A stretch of 64,000 nucleotides of DNA from Lysinibacillus mangiferihumi (lineage in GTDB: Bacteria; Bacillota; Bacilli; Bacillales_A; Planococcaceae). The translations under genes were made by a program, and so were the position numbers. The number at the start of each line of letters is the position of its first letter. Within the stretch, counting starts at the first letter, position 1. The notes beneath the pieces were generated by a model. The model was not told the origin of the DNA and made no database searches. It was given only the letters and a program-made list of their open reading frames with translations. The stretch spans positions 1 through 64,000 of the forward strand of contig NZ_PYWM01000027.1 in the NCBI RefSeq assembly GCF_003049665.1, given 5' to 3'. Of this stretch, positions 18,496 to 27,521 are shown piece by piece.

Positions 18496-18537
18496 GGATA
18501 TCTACTCCCATTAGCTTTTACTAGAATATATGAAAGA

Positions 18538-18582
18538 GTGCCAGACACTAAAACAATTTAGAATTGTTTTAGTGTCTGGCAC
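18538..18582. repeat. 45-bp palindromic repeat, copy 2
   Basis: GTGCCAGACACTAAAACAATT, centre TA, GAATTGTTTTAGTGTCTGGCAC: a perfect 21-base stem. It begins eight bases behind the stop codon of the short chemoreceptor gene and lies upstream of the MFS gene. Relative to copies 1 and 3, the eighth pair changes on both arms (G-C, A-T, T-A). Confidence 0.92.
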
Positions 18583-18590
18583 CGATTTCT

Positions 18591-19625
18591 CTATATTTTT
18601 AAGCTGACAAGGTTTCCTGCTTCTTGCACTAATTTATCCATTGTACTTAATTCGTCATCGCTAATTTCAACTAGCTCCTCAAACATTTCCACCGATTCAC
18701 GTGAAATGAACGAAATGTCTCTCATTGCCACCATGATTTGCTGAGAGCTTGAAGATAATTCTTCTGTACTTGCAGATGAATTGGCATTATTTTCAGCAAT
18801 AATTTTTGTCGTTTCTACAATTCTTTCGAACATCGTACCAATTTCTAAAATGGTAGTATTCGTTTGTGCAAACTCTTCTGTTCCTTGCTTCATGGATGTA
18901 ACCACTCGATCCGTCTCTTCTTGAATATTTTTTACGATATTCGATACTTCAGCAGCGGACTGTTGTGATTGTTCTGCTAATTTACGAACTTCATCCGCAA
19001 CGACAGCAAACCCTTTTCCATGTTCACCTGCACGAGCTGCTTCAATAGCTGCGTTCAATGCTAATAAATTGATTTGCTCTGAAATCCCCGTAATTACTTT
19101 TACAATCTTGCCAATCTCATGTGATTTTTCTCCAAGGATATTGATTGCATCAAAAGTTGTATTAATCGTTTGATCAAATTGCTCCATTTTCACCATCGAA
19201 TCTTTTAGCTTTTCGTTACCCTCTTGCGTCAATTCTAACGTCGTATTCGATTGTTCTGAAATTTGGTTTGATCTTATAGACAGTTCTTCGATAGCCACTG
19301 TGATGTCTTCAATCGAAGTTGAACTTTCCTCCGTAGCTACTAATTGTTTTTTTAACCCTTTGCCTACCTCATCAATGGCTGCTCTAACGATATCAGCCTT
19401 CTCCGCTGCATACTCTCCATGTTCAACAAGATTTTGACCTTTTTCATTTATATTTTTTTCGTATAGATGAAATTGCTCTTTTAATTGACTTGCAGATAAT
19501 TCCTCTGCCCCGTTGGTCACTTCACTCTGACTATCGGCCCGACGTTTAAGCGAAAAATATCGGTAAGCAAAATACAAGGACGTGCATAATAAAAATACTA
19601 TAATCACTAGCATAATAGCATCCAT
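18591..19625 (-). CDS. Methyl-accepting chemotaxis protein without an external sensor domain
   Basis: 344 residues. One N-terminal membrane helix (about 3-22) is followed directly by a cytoplasmic coiled coil; there is no HAMP domain and no extracellular loop. The signalling tip is intact: [20 protein letters not shown] and [14 protein letters not shown]. Receptors of this type sense an internal signal or take input from a partner protein. It is the last gene of a riboswitch-led operon behind a STAS/SEC14-like protein and a GNAT-like protein, and these are the obvious candidate partners. AGGAGAT precedes the ATG. Palindrome copy 2 follows and may terminate the transcript. Confidence 0.93.
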   Translation of the reverse strand: MDAIMLVIIVFLLCTSLYFAYRYFSLKRRADSQSEVTNGAEELSASQLKEQFHLYEKNINEKGQNLVEHGEYAAEKADIVRAAIDEVGKGLKKQLVATEESSTSIEDITVAIEELSIRSNQISEQSNTTLELTQEGNEKLKDSMVKMEQFDQTINTTFDAINILGEKSHEIGKIVKVITGISEQINLLALNAAIEAARAGEHGKGFAVVADEVRKLAEQSQQSAAEVSNIVKNIQEETDRVVTSMKQGTEEFAQTNTTILEIGTMFERIVETTKIIAENNANSSASTEELSSSSQQIMVAMRDISFISRESVEMFEELVEISDDELSTMDKLVQEAGNLVSLKI

Positions 19626-19662
19626 GATATAAAAATCTCCTATTCTCTCTACCTATGATGTT

Positions 19663-20379
19663 TTATAACTCTTTTACAATAATATAAATTCCATCAGCTA
19701 CAGTCGCTGGGATATCGTTTAAATGCTCATTGCTTTCGTATTTATGAACAATGAAATCCCCTTCAACATTTACATATTTTTCAAATCCATGATACTTCTG
19801 TAACAAAGTCATTGACTTCGGATTTGTAGCTTCAGCTAACACCAGTCTTAACCCTTCTTCAGATGCTTTTTGAACTAACATATCACCTAACGTTTGTACA
19901 ATTTCATGACGATTGTGCTCAGCAACGACACCTAATAAAAATAAATGCAGCACTTCATTATCTTCCATTTCTTTCCCATATCGTTGTTTATAGTCATTTA
20001 AGAAACGAACATCGATATCCTCTAAGACATCCATCACAATATTCATATCAGAAAACGTACCACTAAAAATAGGACCTTCATGTATTTCCAGTGCGTTTGT
20101 ATCTCCAACTAGAGCGCCTACTACATTGTGCTCTGCATCAAGCGCAACCACACAGTATCCTTGATGCACATTGTCTTCAATGTATTCCTTCGTGAATTGG
20201 TAGAAATCATCATAAGGCAATTTTAAAGAGTACCCGATTATCGGTTCTTGCACCCATTTACCGGCTACATCTACTCCAACAAATGTTTTTGCTAAACATG
20301 TTGCCGCTTTTTCAATTAAATCTGGTTGGTCTTTTGTAATGATTTCATATGTATATACATCTTGTAATGTTGGCATCAT
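19663..20379 (-). CDS. GNAT-like acyltransferase homologue
   Basis: 238 residues from the ATG at 20379, five bases behind GGAGG; the longer ORF starts at a TTG inside that site. The fold resembles GNAT N-acyltransferases: a beta-strand YCVVALDAEHNVVGALVGD, a helix and strand LHLFLLGVVAEHNRHEIVQTLG, then LVLAEATNPKSMTLLQKYHGFEKY near the C-terminus. The acetyl-CoA loop normally reads R/Q-x-x-G-x-G/A; here it is EHNRHEIVQTLG, so the P-loop looks degenerate and activity may be lost or altered. Middle gene of the second c-di-GMP-riboswitch operon. It may acylate, or simply bind, a metabolite for the chemoreceptor; that is inference. Confidence 0.7.
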   Translation of the reverse strand: MMPTLQDVYTYEIITKDQPDLIEKAATCLAKTFVGVDVAGKWVQEPIIGYSLKLPYDDFYQFTKEYIEDNVHQGYCVVALDAEHNVVGALVGDTNALEIHEGPIFSGTFSDMNIVMDVLEDIDVRFLNDYKQRYGKEMEDNEVLHLFLLGVVAEHNRHEIVQTLGDMLVQKASEEGLRLVLAEATNPKSMTLLQKYHGFEKYVNVEGDFIVHKYESNEHLNDIPATVADGIYIIVKEL

Positions 20380-20415
20380 AAATTCCTCCAAAATATGCTT
20401 CTAGTGATTTAAAAA

Positions 20416-20790
20416 CTATCGTGTTGCTAATTGTGATACATTGTCAACTACTGTTCCTGGGAAATTCACTCCCTCTAAAGCATTTCTCACTTGCACATAG
20501 GCAATTTTAGAGGATGGATTGACAATATAGATATCTTTGAAGCCAAGTGATGCGTAAAACATTAATGTTTGCCCTAGCTCCGCTGAAACTTTAGATGGAA
20601 CAGGTGATTGATACGTTGCATCAACTACAAAGGTATAGGATTTTTTTGGTACTTTCGCCACGGTCTCTTCCAAATCTTTTATATATTCCTCTACAAGTTC
20701 TGTTTTAATAAACCCATGAACTTGAACGTGTACTTCTTTTTTTGCTTCATAAATCGCCATATTATATTTCGGTTTATCAACGACTAACAT
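20416..20790 (-). CDS. Small STAS/SEC14-like protein of unknown role
   Basis: 124 residues, no membrane segment. Alternating strands and helices (VHVQVHGFIKTELVEEYIKD, SYTFVVDATYQSP, DIYIVNPSS) fit the small alpha/beta fold of STAS or SEC14-like domain proteins found singly in Firmicutes. There is no clear phosphorylatable Ser/Thr motif of SpoIIAA type. The assignment is tentative. It is the first gene behind GEMM-I riboswitch 2 and its terminator, with AAAGGAG seven bases before the ATG, and is followed by the GNAT-like gene and the chemoreceptor. STAS domains often bind nucleotides or partner proteins, so a cytoplasmic input role is possible. Confidence 0.6.
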   Translation of the reverse strand: MLVVDKPKYNMAIYEAKKEVHVQVHGFIKTELVEEYIKDLEETVAKVPKKSYTFVVDATYQSPVPSKVSAELGQTLMFYASLGFKDIYIVNPSSKIAYVQVRNALEGVNFPGTVVDNVSQLATR

Positions 20791-20880
20791 TTTTAATCTC
20801 CTTTTTCATATAGTTTTTTTACTATCCTATACTAATAAGACTTTATTAACGCTATAGTTCTTTAATTCGTCTCCTTTTAG

Positions 20881-20923
20881 GAAAATAAAAACTACCCTTA
20901 TTATAAAAATTAAGGATAGCCAA
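20881..20923 (-). terminator. Expression-platform terminator of riboswitch 2
   Basis: Minus strand CTATCCTTA, an A/T-rich loop, TAAGGGTAG (one G-U pair), then TTTTTATTTT. It lies between the aptamer and the STAS-like gene. Confidence 0.8.
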
Positions 20924-20940
20924 ATAATCGTTTATTATTT

Positions 20941-21017
20941 TGGCAACCCGACTATCATAATCCCAATAGGATTTTAGACTCGTAGCTTTGCGTCCTTACC
21001 TTTCAGTAAGTTTGCCT
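20941..21017 (-). ncRNA. Cyclic-di-GMP-I (GEMM-I) riboswitch 2
   Basis: Minus strand AAGGCAAACTTACTGAAAGG opens the aptamer with its GAAA loop; GACGCAAAGC, GAGTCTAAAATCC and an arm ending ATAGTCGGGTTGCCA follow. Landmarks and spacing match riboswitch 1 and the class I c-di-GMP family. It lies about 150 bases before the STAS-like gene with a terminator between, so it should control the three-gene operon down to the chemoreceptor at 18591. Confidence 0.9.
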
Positions 21018-21163
21018 TTTCATTTTCTTAAAATAATTCTAACATTATTACAATTTCACATTATAAATTACATGTCAATTTTTGTCGACACTAGTAGTAT
21101 TATCTAAAGAATATTAGGTAAATATAAGTAATATTAAGATACTACGTAGTAAGAATGTAGTAC

Positions 21164-21208
21164 GTGCCAGTCACTCAAACAATTTAGAATTGTTTGAGTG
21201 ACTGGCAC
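21164..21208. repeat. 45-bp palindromic repeat, copy 3
   Basis: GTGCCAGTCACTCAAACAATT, centre TA, GAATTGTTTGAGTGACTGGCAC: a perfect 21-base stem directly touching the dus stop codon (21209-21211). Two pairs differ from copy 2 on both arms. Probable terminator for dus, and a barrier upstream of riboswitch 2. Confidence 0.92.
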
Positions 21209-22162
21209 CTATTCAAATTGATTGAGTAATTCGCGTACTTCATCCGTTGTCTTTGTATTCATCAACTGATTTCTTAATTCACTTGCCCCGCGGAATCCTT
21301 TAACATAGATTTTGAAAAAGCGATGCAACGCAGTAACTGAACGTGGTAGCTCCTCAGCATATTGATCTTGAAGATCAAGCTGTAATCTTAAAAGATCAAG
21401 ATATTCTTTACTACTATGTTCCTTCGGCTCTTTTTCAAAAGCAAATGGATTTTTAAAAATACCTCGCCCAATCATCACGCCATCCACACCATATTGTTCA
21501 ACTAGCTTCATACCTGTTGCACGGTCAGGGATGTCTCCATTGATTGTTAATAGCGTATTTGGTGCAATTTGATCTCGCAGTTTTTTAATTTCCGGAATTA
21601 GCTCCCAGTGTGCTTCTACTTGGCTCATTTCTTTTCTCGTACGCAGATGGATTGATAAGTTGGCGATATCTTGTTTTAAAATATGTGTAAGCCATTCCTG
21701 CCACTCATCCACTTCTGTGAAGCCAAGTCTTGTTTTCACACTGACAGGCAGCCCACCCGCTTTCGCTGCTTGAATAAGTTCCGCAGCAACATCAGGACGT
21801 AAAATAAGACCGCTTCCCTTGCCTCGTGAAGCCACATTCGGTACAGGACAGCCCATATTAATATCAACACCTTTAAAACCAAGCTCCGCCATACCAATAC
21901 TCATTTGTCTAAAATATTCAGGATTATCTCCCCATATATGAGCAACCATAGGCTGTTCATCTTCAGTAAAAAGCAAACGTCCTCGCACACTTTTCTGACC
22001 CTCTGGATGACAATAGCTATCTGAATTTGTAAACTCGGTAAAAAATACATCTGGTCTACCTGCTTTACTTACGACATGACGAAACACAACATCCGTCACA
22101 TCTTCCATTGGAGCAAGTACAAAAAATGGTCGCGGTAAATCCCGCCAAAAATTATTCGTCAT
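21209..22162 (-). CDS. tRNA-dihydrouridine synthase
   Basis: 317 residues, a TIM-barrel flavoenzyme that reduces uridine in the tRNA D-loop with FMN and NADPH. Visible are the N-terminal [15 protein letters not shown], the catalytic Cys in NMGCPVPNV (near 103), the K-T-R-L-G flavin/tRNA segment (VKTRLGFT) and a VMIGRG phosphate-binding loop (near 240). It resembles the Dus group found as a second copy in Bacillales rather than the canonical DusB beside folK, so no subtype is assigned. Single-gene unit ended by palindrome copy 3. Confidence 0.92.
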   Translation of the reverse strand: MTNNFWRDLPRPFFVLAPMEDVTDVVFRHVVSKAGRPDVFFTEFTNSDSYCHPEGQKSVRGRLLFTEDEQPMVAHIWGDNPEYFRQMSIGMAELGFKGVDINMGCPVPNVASRGKGSGLILRPDVAAELIQAAKAGGLPVSVKTRLGFTEVDEWQEWLTHILKQDIANLSIHLRTRKEMSQVEAHWELIPEIKKLRDQIAPNTLLTINGDIPDRATGMKLVEQYGVDGVMIGRGIFKNPFAFEKEPKEHSSKEYLDLLRLQLDLQDQYAEELPRSVTALHRFFKIYVKGFRGASELRNQLMNTKTTDEVRELLNQFE

Positions 22163-22392
22163 ATTTTACTTCAAACCCTCTCATTATAGGATATTCGGTT
22201 ATACACTTATCCCCTAAAACTTCATTGCTTCTACTTCTAAAAACGAATCGTCCTTAACACCATAATGCTAGTTTCAGCAATAAAGTCATTATTATAGTAT
22301 AACCTAGCTTTTGTTATTTATCTTCATACAGTTCCTACTTTAATTAGATTTCTAACTTCTAAAATCAGGAAATACTATGAACTAGCGGCTCG

Positions 22393-22476
22393 TGTTAAAA
22401 AGCGAAAAGGCAGTCCTAGCTAACGGTACAATATCATAAACTTCGTGATATCAAACTCATCATCTTGAACTGCCTA
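22393..22476 (-). terminator. Nested inverted repeat behind ltaS, probable terminator
   Basis: Outer arms AGGCAGT (22408-22414) and ACTGCCT (22469-22475) enclose an inner hairpin GATATCA/TGATATT. On the minus strand TTTTCGCTTTTT follows. The rest of the 320-bp gap up to dus holds only the A/T-rich dus leader. Confidence 0.55.
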
Positions 22477-22483
22477 CTAATTA

Positions 22484-24436
22484 TTATTTAGCTTCTATAC
22501 TCTCATCTTTGTTGTAATTGTACTTTGAAGAATCTACTGGCGTATAACCTGTTGGTTTATAAAATCGCAGTAAATCACCATTCACTACTTTGTCAGATAA
22601 GCCTAATTTAAAATCTACTTCTTTTTTAATAGCTTGTGCTGCCTCTAGTTGACTATCATCTAGTAGTAATCCGGTTTTATTATCATAAAATTTTTCATTA
22701 ATTGAATAAATCTCTGGACTCACAAAATCGCCATTTCTAAATGGCACAATTTCATTATGCTCATCTGATAATAAGTCTGAACCGAATTGAATAAAGTTTT
22801 GTGTATCAATTCCTAGTAAATGTAAAAGCGTTGGAAGCAGGTCTGTTTGACCACCATACGTATGGTTGATACCACCTTGCATACCTGGAACATGAATAAA
22901 TAATGGGACACGTTGTAAATTAGCACTTTCATATGGTGTAATTTCTTTCCCCATAACTTGTTCCATTGCTGCATTATGATTGTCTGAAATACCATAATGG
23001 TCACCATAAAGAACAATCATTGAATTATCATATAAACCTGATTCTTTTAGTTGATTAAACATTTGTTCAATTGCTTCATCGGCATAGCGTGCTGTTTGGA
23101 AATAATTATCTACACTTGCATCGCCCGTATTCGCTTTATCGATTGTTACTAAGTCTTGATTCATTTTATATGGATAATGGTTCCCTACCGTAATTAATTT
23201 TGTATAGAACGGTTGTGGTAAAGAATTTAAAAAGCTTTGCGATTGTTCAAAGAACGGTTTATCTAACAAACCATATTCAGCCATATTATCTGAAGAGGCT
23301 GTGTCATAATAATTTGCATCATAAAACTTATCGAATCCAAATGATTTATAAATAACATTTCGGTTCCAGAAGCTTCCGTTGTTACCGTGGAAGACAGCCG
23401 ATGTATAACCATAATCTTTTAAAATACTTGGTGCTGCTTGATACGTATTTTGTGCTTTTGTAATATAGGCAGAACCTTGTGGTAATCCGAATAAAGAGTT
23501 TTCTAACATAAATTCTGCATCAGACGTTTTACCTTGACCTGTTTGATGGAAGAAATTATCGAAATACAATGTATGATTATCTTTTGCTAATGAATTTAAA
23601 AATGGTGTAACTTCTTGACCGTTTAATTTATAGTCGATCAGGAAGTTTTGGAATGATTCTAAGTGTAAATAAATTACGTTCATTCCTTTTGCTGCACCAA
23701 AATATTTTGCATTCGGATTCGCATAGTTCGATTTTGTATAGTTAATTACTTCGGTAATATCACTACTATCAGCCAACGCTCTTTGTGAGGAAGCTTTCAT
23801 CGTTTCTACTGAGTCATAAATCGTATAGTTATACATACCTAAATATTTCACAATATAGTTTCTATCAAACCCTCGCGTTAATAGTTGAGGGCGGCTAGCC
23901 TCAGCTAATCCTAAATTGACGACTGATACGATTAATGCAAAAGCAATAATCGCCATTGCTTTTTTATATCCAAATGATTTTGTTTCTTTTGGTACTTTGC
24001 TTGAGAATCGTAGATAAAACATGACAACGACATCCACAAAGAACAAAAGATCATAAGGTTTTAATAATGAAAGAATACTACCACCTAAATCGCCAAAGTT
24101 TTGCGTTTGGAAAATGGTTGGTAACGTAATAAAATCACTAAAAAATCTGTAATATACTACATTGGCATATAAAAGAATTGACATAAGCGTGTAAATAACA
24201 AGCAGTAATGTATATCTTTTCTTTCCTCTAATTAAAAAAGCAATCCCTAAAAATAGCATTGCTGAACCTAGTGGATTTAACAGTAAAAGGAAATGTTGAA
24301 GTGCTCCTTCTACACCTAAATCAAATTGTGCTGTCTGCGTGATGTATGTTTTCATCCATAACATGACGACAGCTACTATATATATCCCTAAAAAGCTGTT
24401 TAATAAGTCACCTTTTTTACTTATTAGACTTTTCAT
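22484..24436 (-). CDS. ltaS: Lipoteichoic acid synthase family (LtaS-type) sulfatase-fold protein
   Basis: 650 residues. Five N-terminal membrane helices (within about 10-180) are followed by an extracellular sulfatase-like domain. The catalytic Thr lies in GQGKTSDAEFMLENSLFG (near 305), with a metal-binding set including the HGNNGSFWNRN segment and YGDHYGISDNH (near 478). LtaS polymerises glycerol phosphate from phosphatidylglycerol onto the glycolipid anchor of lipoteichoic acid. B. subtilis has several paralogues (LtaS, YfnI, YqgS, YvgJ), so the exact orthologue is uncertain. AGGTAGGTG precedes the ATG. Single-gene unit with terminator-like structures on both sides. Confidence 0.9.
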   Translation of the reverse strand: MKSLISKKGDLLNSFLGIYIVAVVMLWMKTYITQTAQFDLGVEGALQHFLLLLNPLGSAMLFLGIAFLIRGKKRYTLLLVIYTLMSILLYANVVYYRFFSDFITLPTIFQTQNFGDLGGSILSLLKPYDLLFFVDVVVMFYLRFSSKVPKETKSFGYKKAMAIIAFALIVSVVNLGLAEASRPQLLTRGFDRNYIVKYLGMYNYTIYDSVETMKASSQRALADSSDITEVINYTKSNYANPNAKYFGAAKGMNVIYLHLESFQNFLIDYKLNGQEVTPFLNSLAKDNHTLYFDNFFHQTGQGKTSDAEFMLENSLFGLPQGSAYITKAQNTYQAAPSILKDYGYTSAVFHGNNGSFWNRNVIYKSFGFDKFYDANYYDTASSDNMAEYGLLDKPFFEQSQSFLNSLPQPFYTKLITVGNHYPYKMNQDLVTIDKANTGDASVDNYFQTARYADEAIEQMFNQLKESGLYDNSMIVLYGDHYGISDNHNAAMEQVMGKEITPYESANLQRVPLFIHVPGMQGGINHTYGGQTDLLPTLLHLLGIDTQNFIQFGSDLLSDEHNEIVPFRNGDFVSPEIYSINEKFYDNKTGLLLDDSQLEAAQAIKKEVDFKLGLSDKVVNGDLLRFYKPTGYTPVDSSKYNYNKDESIEAK

Positions 24437-24632
24437 TTCTGCACCTACCTATTACTTATTAATTGAAATCTAATGTTAGATTGTTCGTATAAATTTCGGA
24501 AAATTATTACTTCACTATAGCTTTTTTTCGGTAGCTAATGTATAATACTCCCGTTTTTGCACTTCTGTCAAGTTGTAGACGATATTGCAAGAGAATAAGT
24601 TTCGTTTCTCTCTAGTACTGCCACGCTTGCCA

Positions 24633-24665
24633 TAAAAACACCCTGCAAACGTTAGTTTGCAGGGC
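24633..24665 (-). terminator. Hairpin CCCTGCAAAC-GTTA-GTTTGCAGGG
   Basis: Perfect 10-bp stem with a 4-base loop, followed on the minus strand by TGTTTTTATGG. It is a second terminator downstream of the BASS gene, or the end of an unrecognised short transcript. Confidence 0.75.
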
Positions 24666-24835
24666 AATTTAGGTCAAATCATTCTTTGTGTCTTCTTAAA
24701 CATGTTGAATTTTATAAATGACCATACTACATGACTAAACTGGATTGCTTAAGATTTTACACTTCATACATATTTAAACGCCTTTGCGAAAAAATTTGTT
24801 ATAAAAGAATTCGATCGTAACAAACCAATAACAAA

Positions 24836-24878
24836 CAAAAAAAGAACGAATTCCAGCAAAATTGGAATTCGTTCTTTT
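24836..24878 (-). terminator. Terminator of the glcD-BASS operon
   Basis: GAACGAATTCCA with TGGAATTCGTTC (perfect 12 bp), followed by TTTTTTTG on the minus strand, 30 bp behind the BASS stop codon. Confidence 0.88.
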
Positions 24879-24907
24879 CTTATTATATTGATAACGTCTA
24901 CCATCTT

Positions 24908-25891
24908 TTATACTTGTGTTTCGACGTTGCTTTCTTGTATTTTTTCGTTAAGCTGATACTCAATGTTTTCCGTTTTTTTCGACCAATAAGTGGCAAGAAT
25001 TGGACCGGAAATATTATGCCACACAGCACCAAGAACACTCGGTAAGGCAGCTAACGGACCAAAATGGGCAGTGGCTAATGCTACCCCAAGACCAGAGTTT
25101 TGCATCCCCACTTCAATGGAAATCGCTCTCCGATTACTTTCATTAAGTCCTAATAGTAGCGCTGTTAAATAGCCAAGCAGCAGCCCAAATGCATTATGAA
25201 GCATTACTGCCGTAAAAATAATAAATCCTGCCGATGCTATGCTATCAACATTGCCAGCAACAACTGCAGAGACAATAATGATAATAGCCACTACTGAGAT
25301 AAGAGGAATGACATTAATGCTCTTTTCTACAATCTGTGGAGCAAATTTTCGTATGACGATGCCTAAAATAATCGGCAAAATAATCACTTGAATAATAGAA
25401 GTAAACATTGCCATTGGATCGACCGGCATCCATTTACCTGCAAGTAATAGAAGTATGAATGGTGTGGTAATTGGCGCTAATAACGTTGAAAAGGAAGTCA
25501 TCGTAATGGATAATGGGACATTGCCCTTCGCTAAATACACCATGACGTTCGAAGCTGTACCCCCTGGAACTGAACCGAGAAGAACAAGCCCTGCCGCTAA
25601 TTCTGCGGGTAAGTTCATGATATAGGCAATGGAAAAAGCAGTTAGCGGCATAATAAGATATTGAGCACAAACACCAATAATAACGGGCACTGGATTCGTT
25701 AAAATTAATTTGAAATCAACCGCTTTCAACGTTAGTCCCATACCAAACATAACGATGCCGAGCAAAATTGTAATATAGCCACCAAATAATAAAAATGGAT
25801 CGGGAATGATAAAAGCAATAACAGCTATGCAGATGACCCATAGCGCAAAGTATTTTCCAGCTATCGTACTAATCGCTTCTAATATTTTCAT
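24908..25891 (-). CDS. Bile acid:sodium symporter (BASS) family transporter
   Basis: 327 residues with about 10 membrane helices, the BASS fold. The conserved GSVPGGTASNVMVYLAKGN (near 106) and the helix pair around SIEVGMQNSGLGVALA (near 260) are the sodium/substrate-site motifs of the family. Bacterial members carry bile acids, pantothenate or other organic acids. Here it is 11 bases behind a glycolate/lactate-oxidase-type gene and both are divergent from a GntR/FCD regulator, so a hydroxycarboxylate or oxoacid substrate is plausible but inferred. GGGAGTGGGAAT precedes the ATG. Confidence 0.9.
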   Translation of the reverse strand: MKILEAISTIAGKYFALWVICIAVIAFIIPDPFLLFGGYITILLGIVMFGMGLTLKAVDFKLILTNPVPVIIGVCAQYLIMPLTAFSIAYIMNLPAELAAGLVLLGSVPGGTASNVMVYLAKGNVPLSITMTSFSTLLAPITTPFILLLLAGKWMPVDPMAMFTSIIQVIILPIILGIVIRKFAPQIVEKSINVIPLISVVAIIIIVSAVVAGNVDSIASAGFIIFTAVMLHNAFGLLLGYLTALLLGLNESNRRAISIEVGMQNSGLGVALATAHFGPLAALPSVLGAVWHNISGPILATYWSKKTENIEYQLNEKIQESNVETQV

Positions 25892-25902
25892 ATTCCCACT
25901 CC

Positions 25903-27294
25903 CTATTTCTTTATTTTTAATATTTTATTTGGATTCAACAGTGCATCCGGATCAAGCGCTTGTTTAATCTTTTCCATCACAAGCAGTGCTTTCCCATGTT
26001 CTTTCTCTTGGTATTTCTGTTTCCCTATACCGACACCATGCTCTCCTGTACAAGTTCCCCCTCGTTCAAGCGCATACATAACAATTAATTCATTAAATTC
26101 ATCCGCCTTTGCTATGTCATTAGCATCCTGCATATCAATCATTAAAAGAACATGGAAATTGCCATCACCGACATGTCCAACAATCCCCCCTGTAAGGGCA
26201 AACATATTCAGTGTTTTTCTCGCATGTTCAATAGCCCCTGCTAACTCAGAAATCGGTAAACAAACATCTGTCACCATCAGTTTTTTTCCTGGATGTCCAT
26301 GGACATAGGCGTAAGCTAAATTATGGCGAGCTTCCCATAGCTGATTTCGCGCTGCATTATCAGTCTCAAAATCTATATTTTGACAATTATGCTCTGCTAC
26401 AATTTCTTTCATAAAATCAACGTCTTGCTTTAAGCCAGCTTCATTTCCATGAAACTCTAAAAATAACGTAGGTTGCTCTTCATATGCTGTTTTACTATGC
26501 AAGTTCACTTGTTTCATAGAAGGTTCATCAACCAGTTCGACTCTTGCGATTGGAATTCCGGCCTGTAATATACTAACGACTGCTTCAACTGCATCATTGA
26601 CTGTTTTGAAAGATGCCCGAGCAGCCATTACATATTCAGGAAGTCCATAAACTTTTAGCGTCAATTCCGTAAAGCAACCGAGCGTTCCTTCAGACCCTAC
26701 AAAAAGACCGTTCAAATGAAAGCCAGATGAAGATTTTTCCGCTAAATTACCGGTATGAATAACCGTACCATCCGACAGCACAACTTCTAAATCTCGAACT
26801 TGATCGCGCATTACTCCATATTTAACAGACGTTGTGCCACTCGCATTTGTCGCGGCCATTCCACCTAGTGTTGCATCTGCCCCAGGGTCCACTGAAAAAA
26901 ACAAACCGTATTTTTTTAACTCTTTATTTAACTGCGAACGCGTTACCCCTGGTTGAACTTTTACGAGAAAGTCCTTCTCCCTTACTTCTACTATGTTGTT
27001 CATGTCTGAAAAATCAATGGTAATCCCTTGTTCATAAGGAATTACATGTCCTTCCAAGCTTGTTCCTCTGCCAAATGGGACAATTGGAACTTTATATTGA
27101 TTTGCAATAGTTAGTATGTGACTCACTTGTTCTGTTGTTGTTGGAAACACAACGATATCCGGCAAACTAGCTTGATGATAAGATTCATCACTACTATGTT
27201 GTTCTAAAATTGTTTGATTGATCGTTACTTGGCTTTCTGACAGAACACCTTGTAAAGCGCTCACCAATTGTTCATTTGTTGCACTTGCCATCAT
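25903..27294 (-). CDS. FAD-linked oxidase, GlcD / D-lactate dehydrogenase type
   Basis: 463 residues. The N-terminal PCMH FAD-binding domain has VPFGRGTSLEGHV (near 72) and GADATLGGMAATNASGT (near 140). The C-terminal FAD-oxidase domain ends with the conserved GGTCTGEHGVGIGK (near 425). It oxidises a 2-hydroxyacid such as glycolate or D-lactate. The single-subunit layout fits bacterial GlcD and D-lactate dehydrogenase 2 equally, so no symbol is given. It is the first gene of a two-gene unit with the BASS transporter; the probable GntR operator lies 56-97 bp before its start. GGGGAG precedes the ATG. Confidence 0.92.
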   Translation of the reverse strand: MMASATNEQLVSALQGVLSESQVTINQTILEQHSSDESYHQASLPDIVVFPTTTEQVSHILTIANQYKVPIVPFGRGTSLEGHVIPYEQGITIDFSDMNNIVEVREKDFLVKVQPGVTRSQLNKELKKYGLFFSVDPGADATLGGMAATNASGTTSVKYGVMRDQVRDLEVVLSDGTVIHTGNLAEKSSSGFHLNGLFVGSEGTLGCFTELTLKVYGLPEYVMAARASFKTVNDAVEAVVSILQAGIPIARVELVDEPSMKQVNLHSKTAYEEQPTLFLEFHGNEAGLKQDVDFMKEIVAEHNCQNIDFETDNAARNQLWEARHNLAYAYVHGHPGKKLMVTDVCLPISELAGAIEHARKTLNMFALTGGIVGHVGDGNFHVLLMIDMQDANDIAKADEFNELIVMYALERGGTCTGEHGVGIGKQKYQEKEHGKALLVMEKIKQALDPDALLNPNKILKIKK

Positions 27295-27349
27295 TTTATT
27301 CTCCCCTTCTTTTCTCCCATTTTCCCAAAGTCATGAATGATAAATAAAT

Positions 27350-27391
27350 AGGTTATACCAATCTTCATAAATATTAAAATTGGTCCAACCA
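27350..27391. promoter_or_regulatory. Candidate FadR/FCD-type operator pair
   Basis: TGGTCCAACCA at 27381-27391 matches the FCD-group consensus TNGTNNNACNA in all fixed positions; AGGTTATACCA at 27350-27360 misses only the first base. They are 31 bp apart, about three helical turns, in the gap between the divergent glcD and gntR genes. Confidence 0.6.
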
Positions 27392-27521
27392 TTTTTATTA
27401 TACTTAATATTCAGAAAATATCAATAATTAATCATTTTCTTTCATTGCTAACAAGGTGGGAATTCTGTATGATTAAAGCGTTTATACTTTTACTATGTAA
27501 TTGAGGGGAAGGACATAGGAA

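Larger units (their letters stand above)
24437..24907. other. Intergenic region between ltaS and the BASS gene
   Basis: 471 bp with no credible ORF. It contains two separate terminators (24633-24665 and 24836-24878) and A/T-rich sequence upstream of ltaS. The presence of two terminators with 170 bp between them could mean a lost gene or a small unannotated transcript; I see no direct evidence for either. Confidence 0.5.

Noticed and set aside
22408..22475. Remnant of an insertion sequence behind ltaS (AGGCAGT terminal repeat)
   Set aside because: The repeat is only seven bases, no transposase is near, and a terminator explains it.
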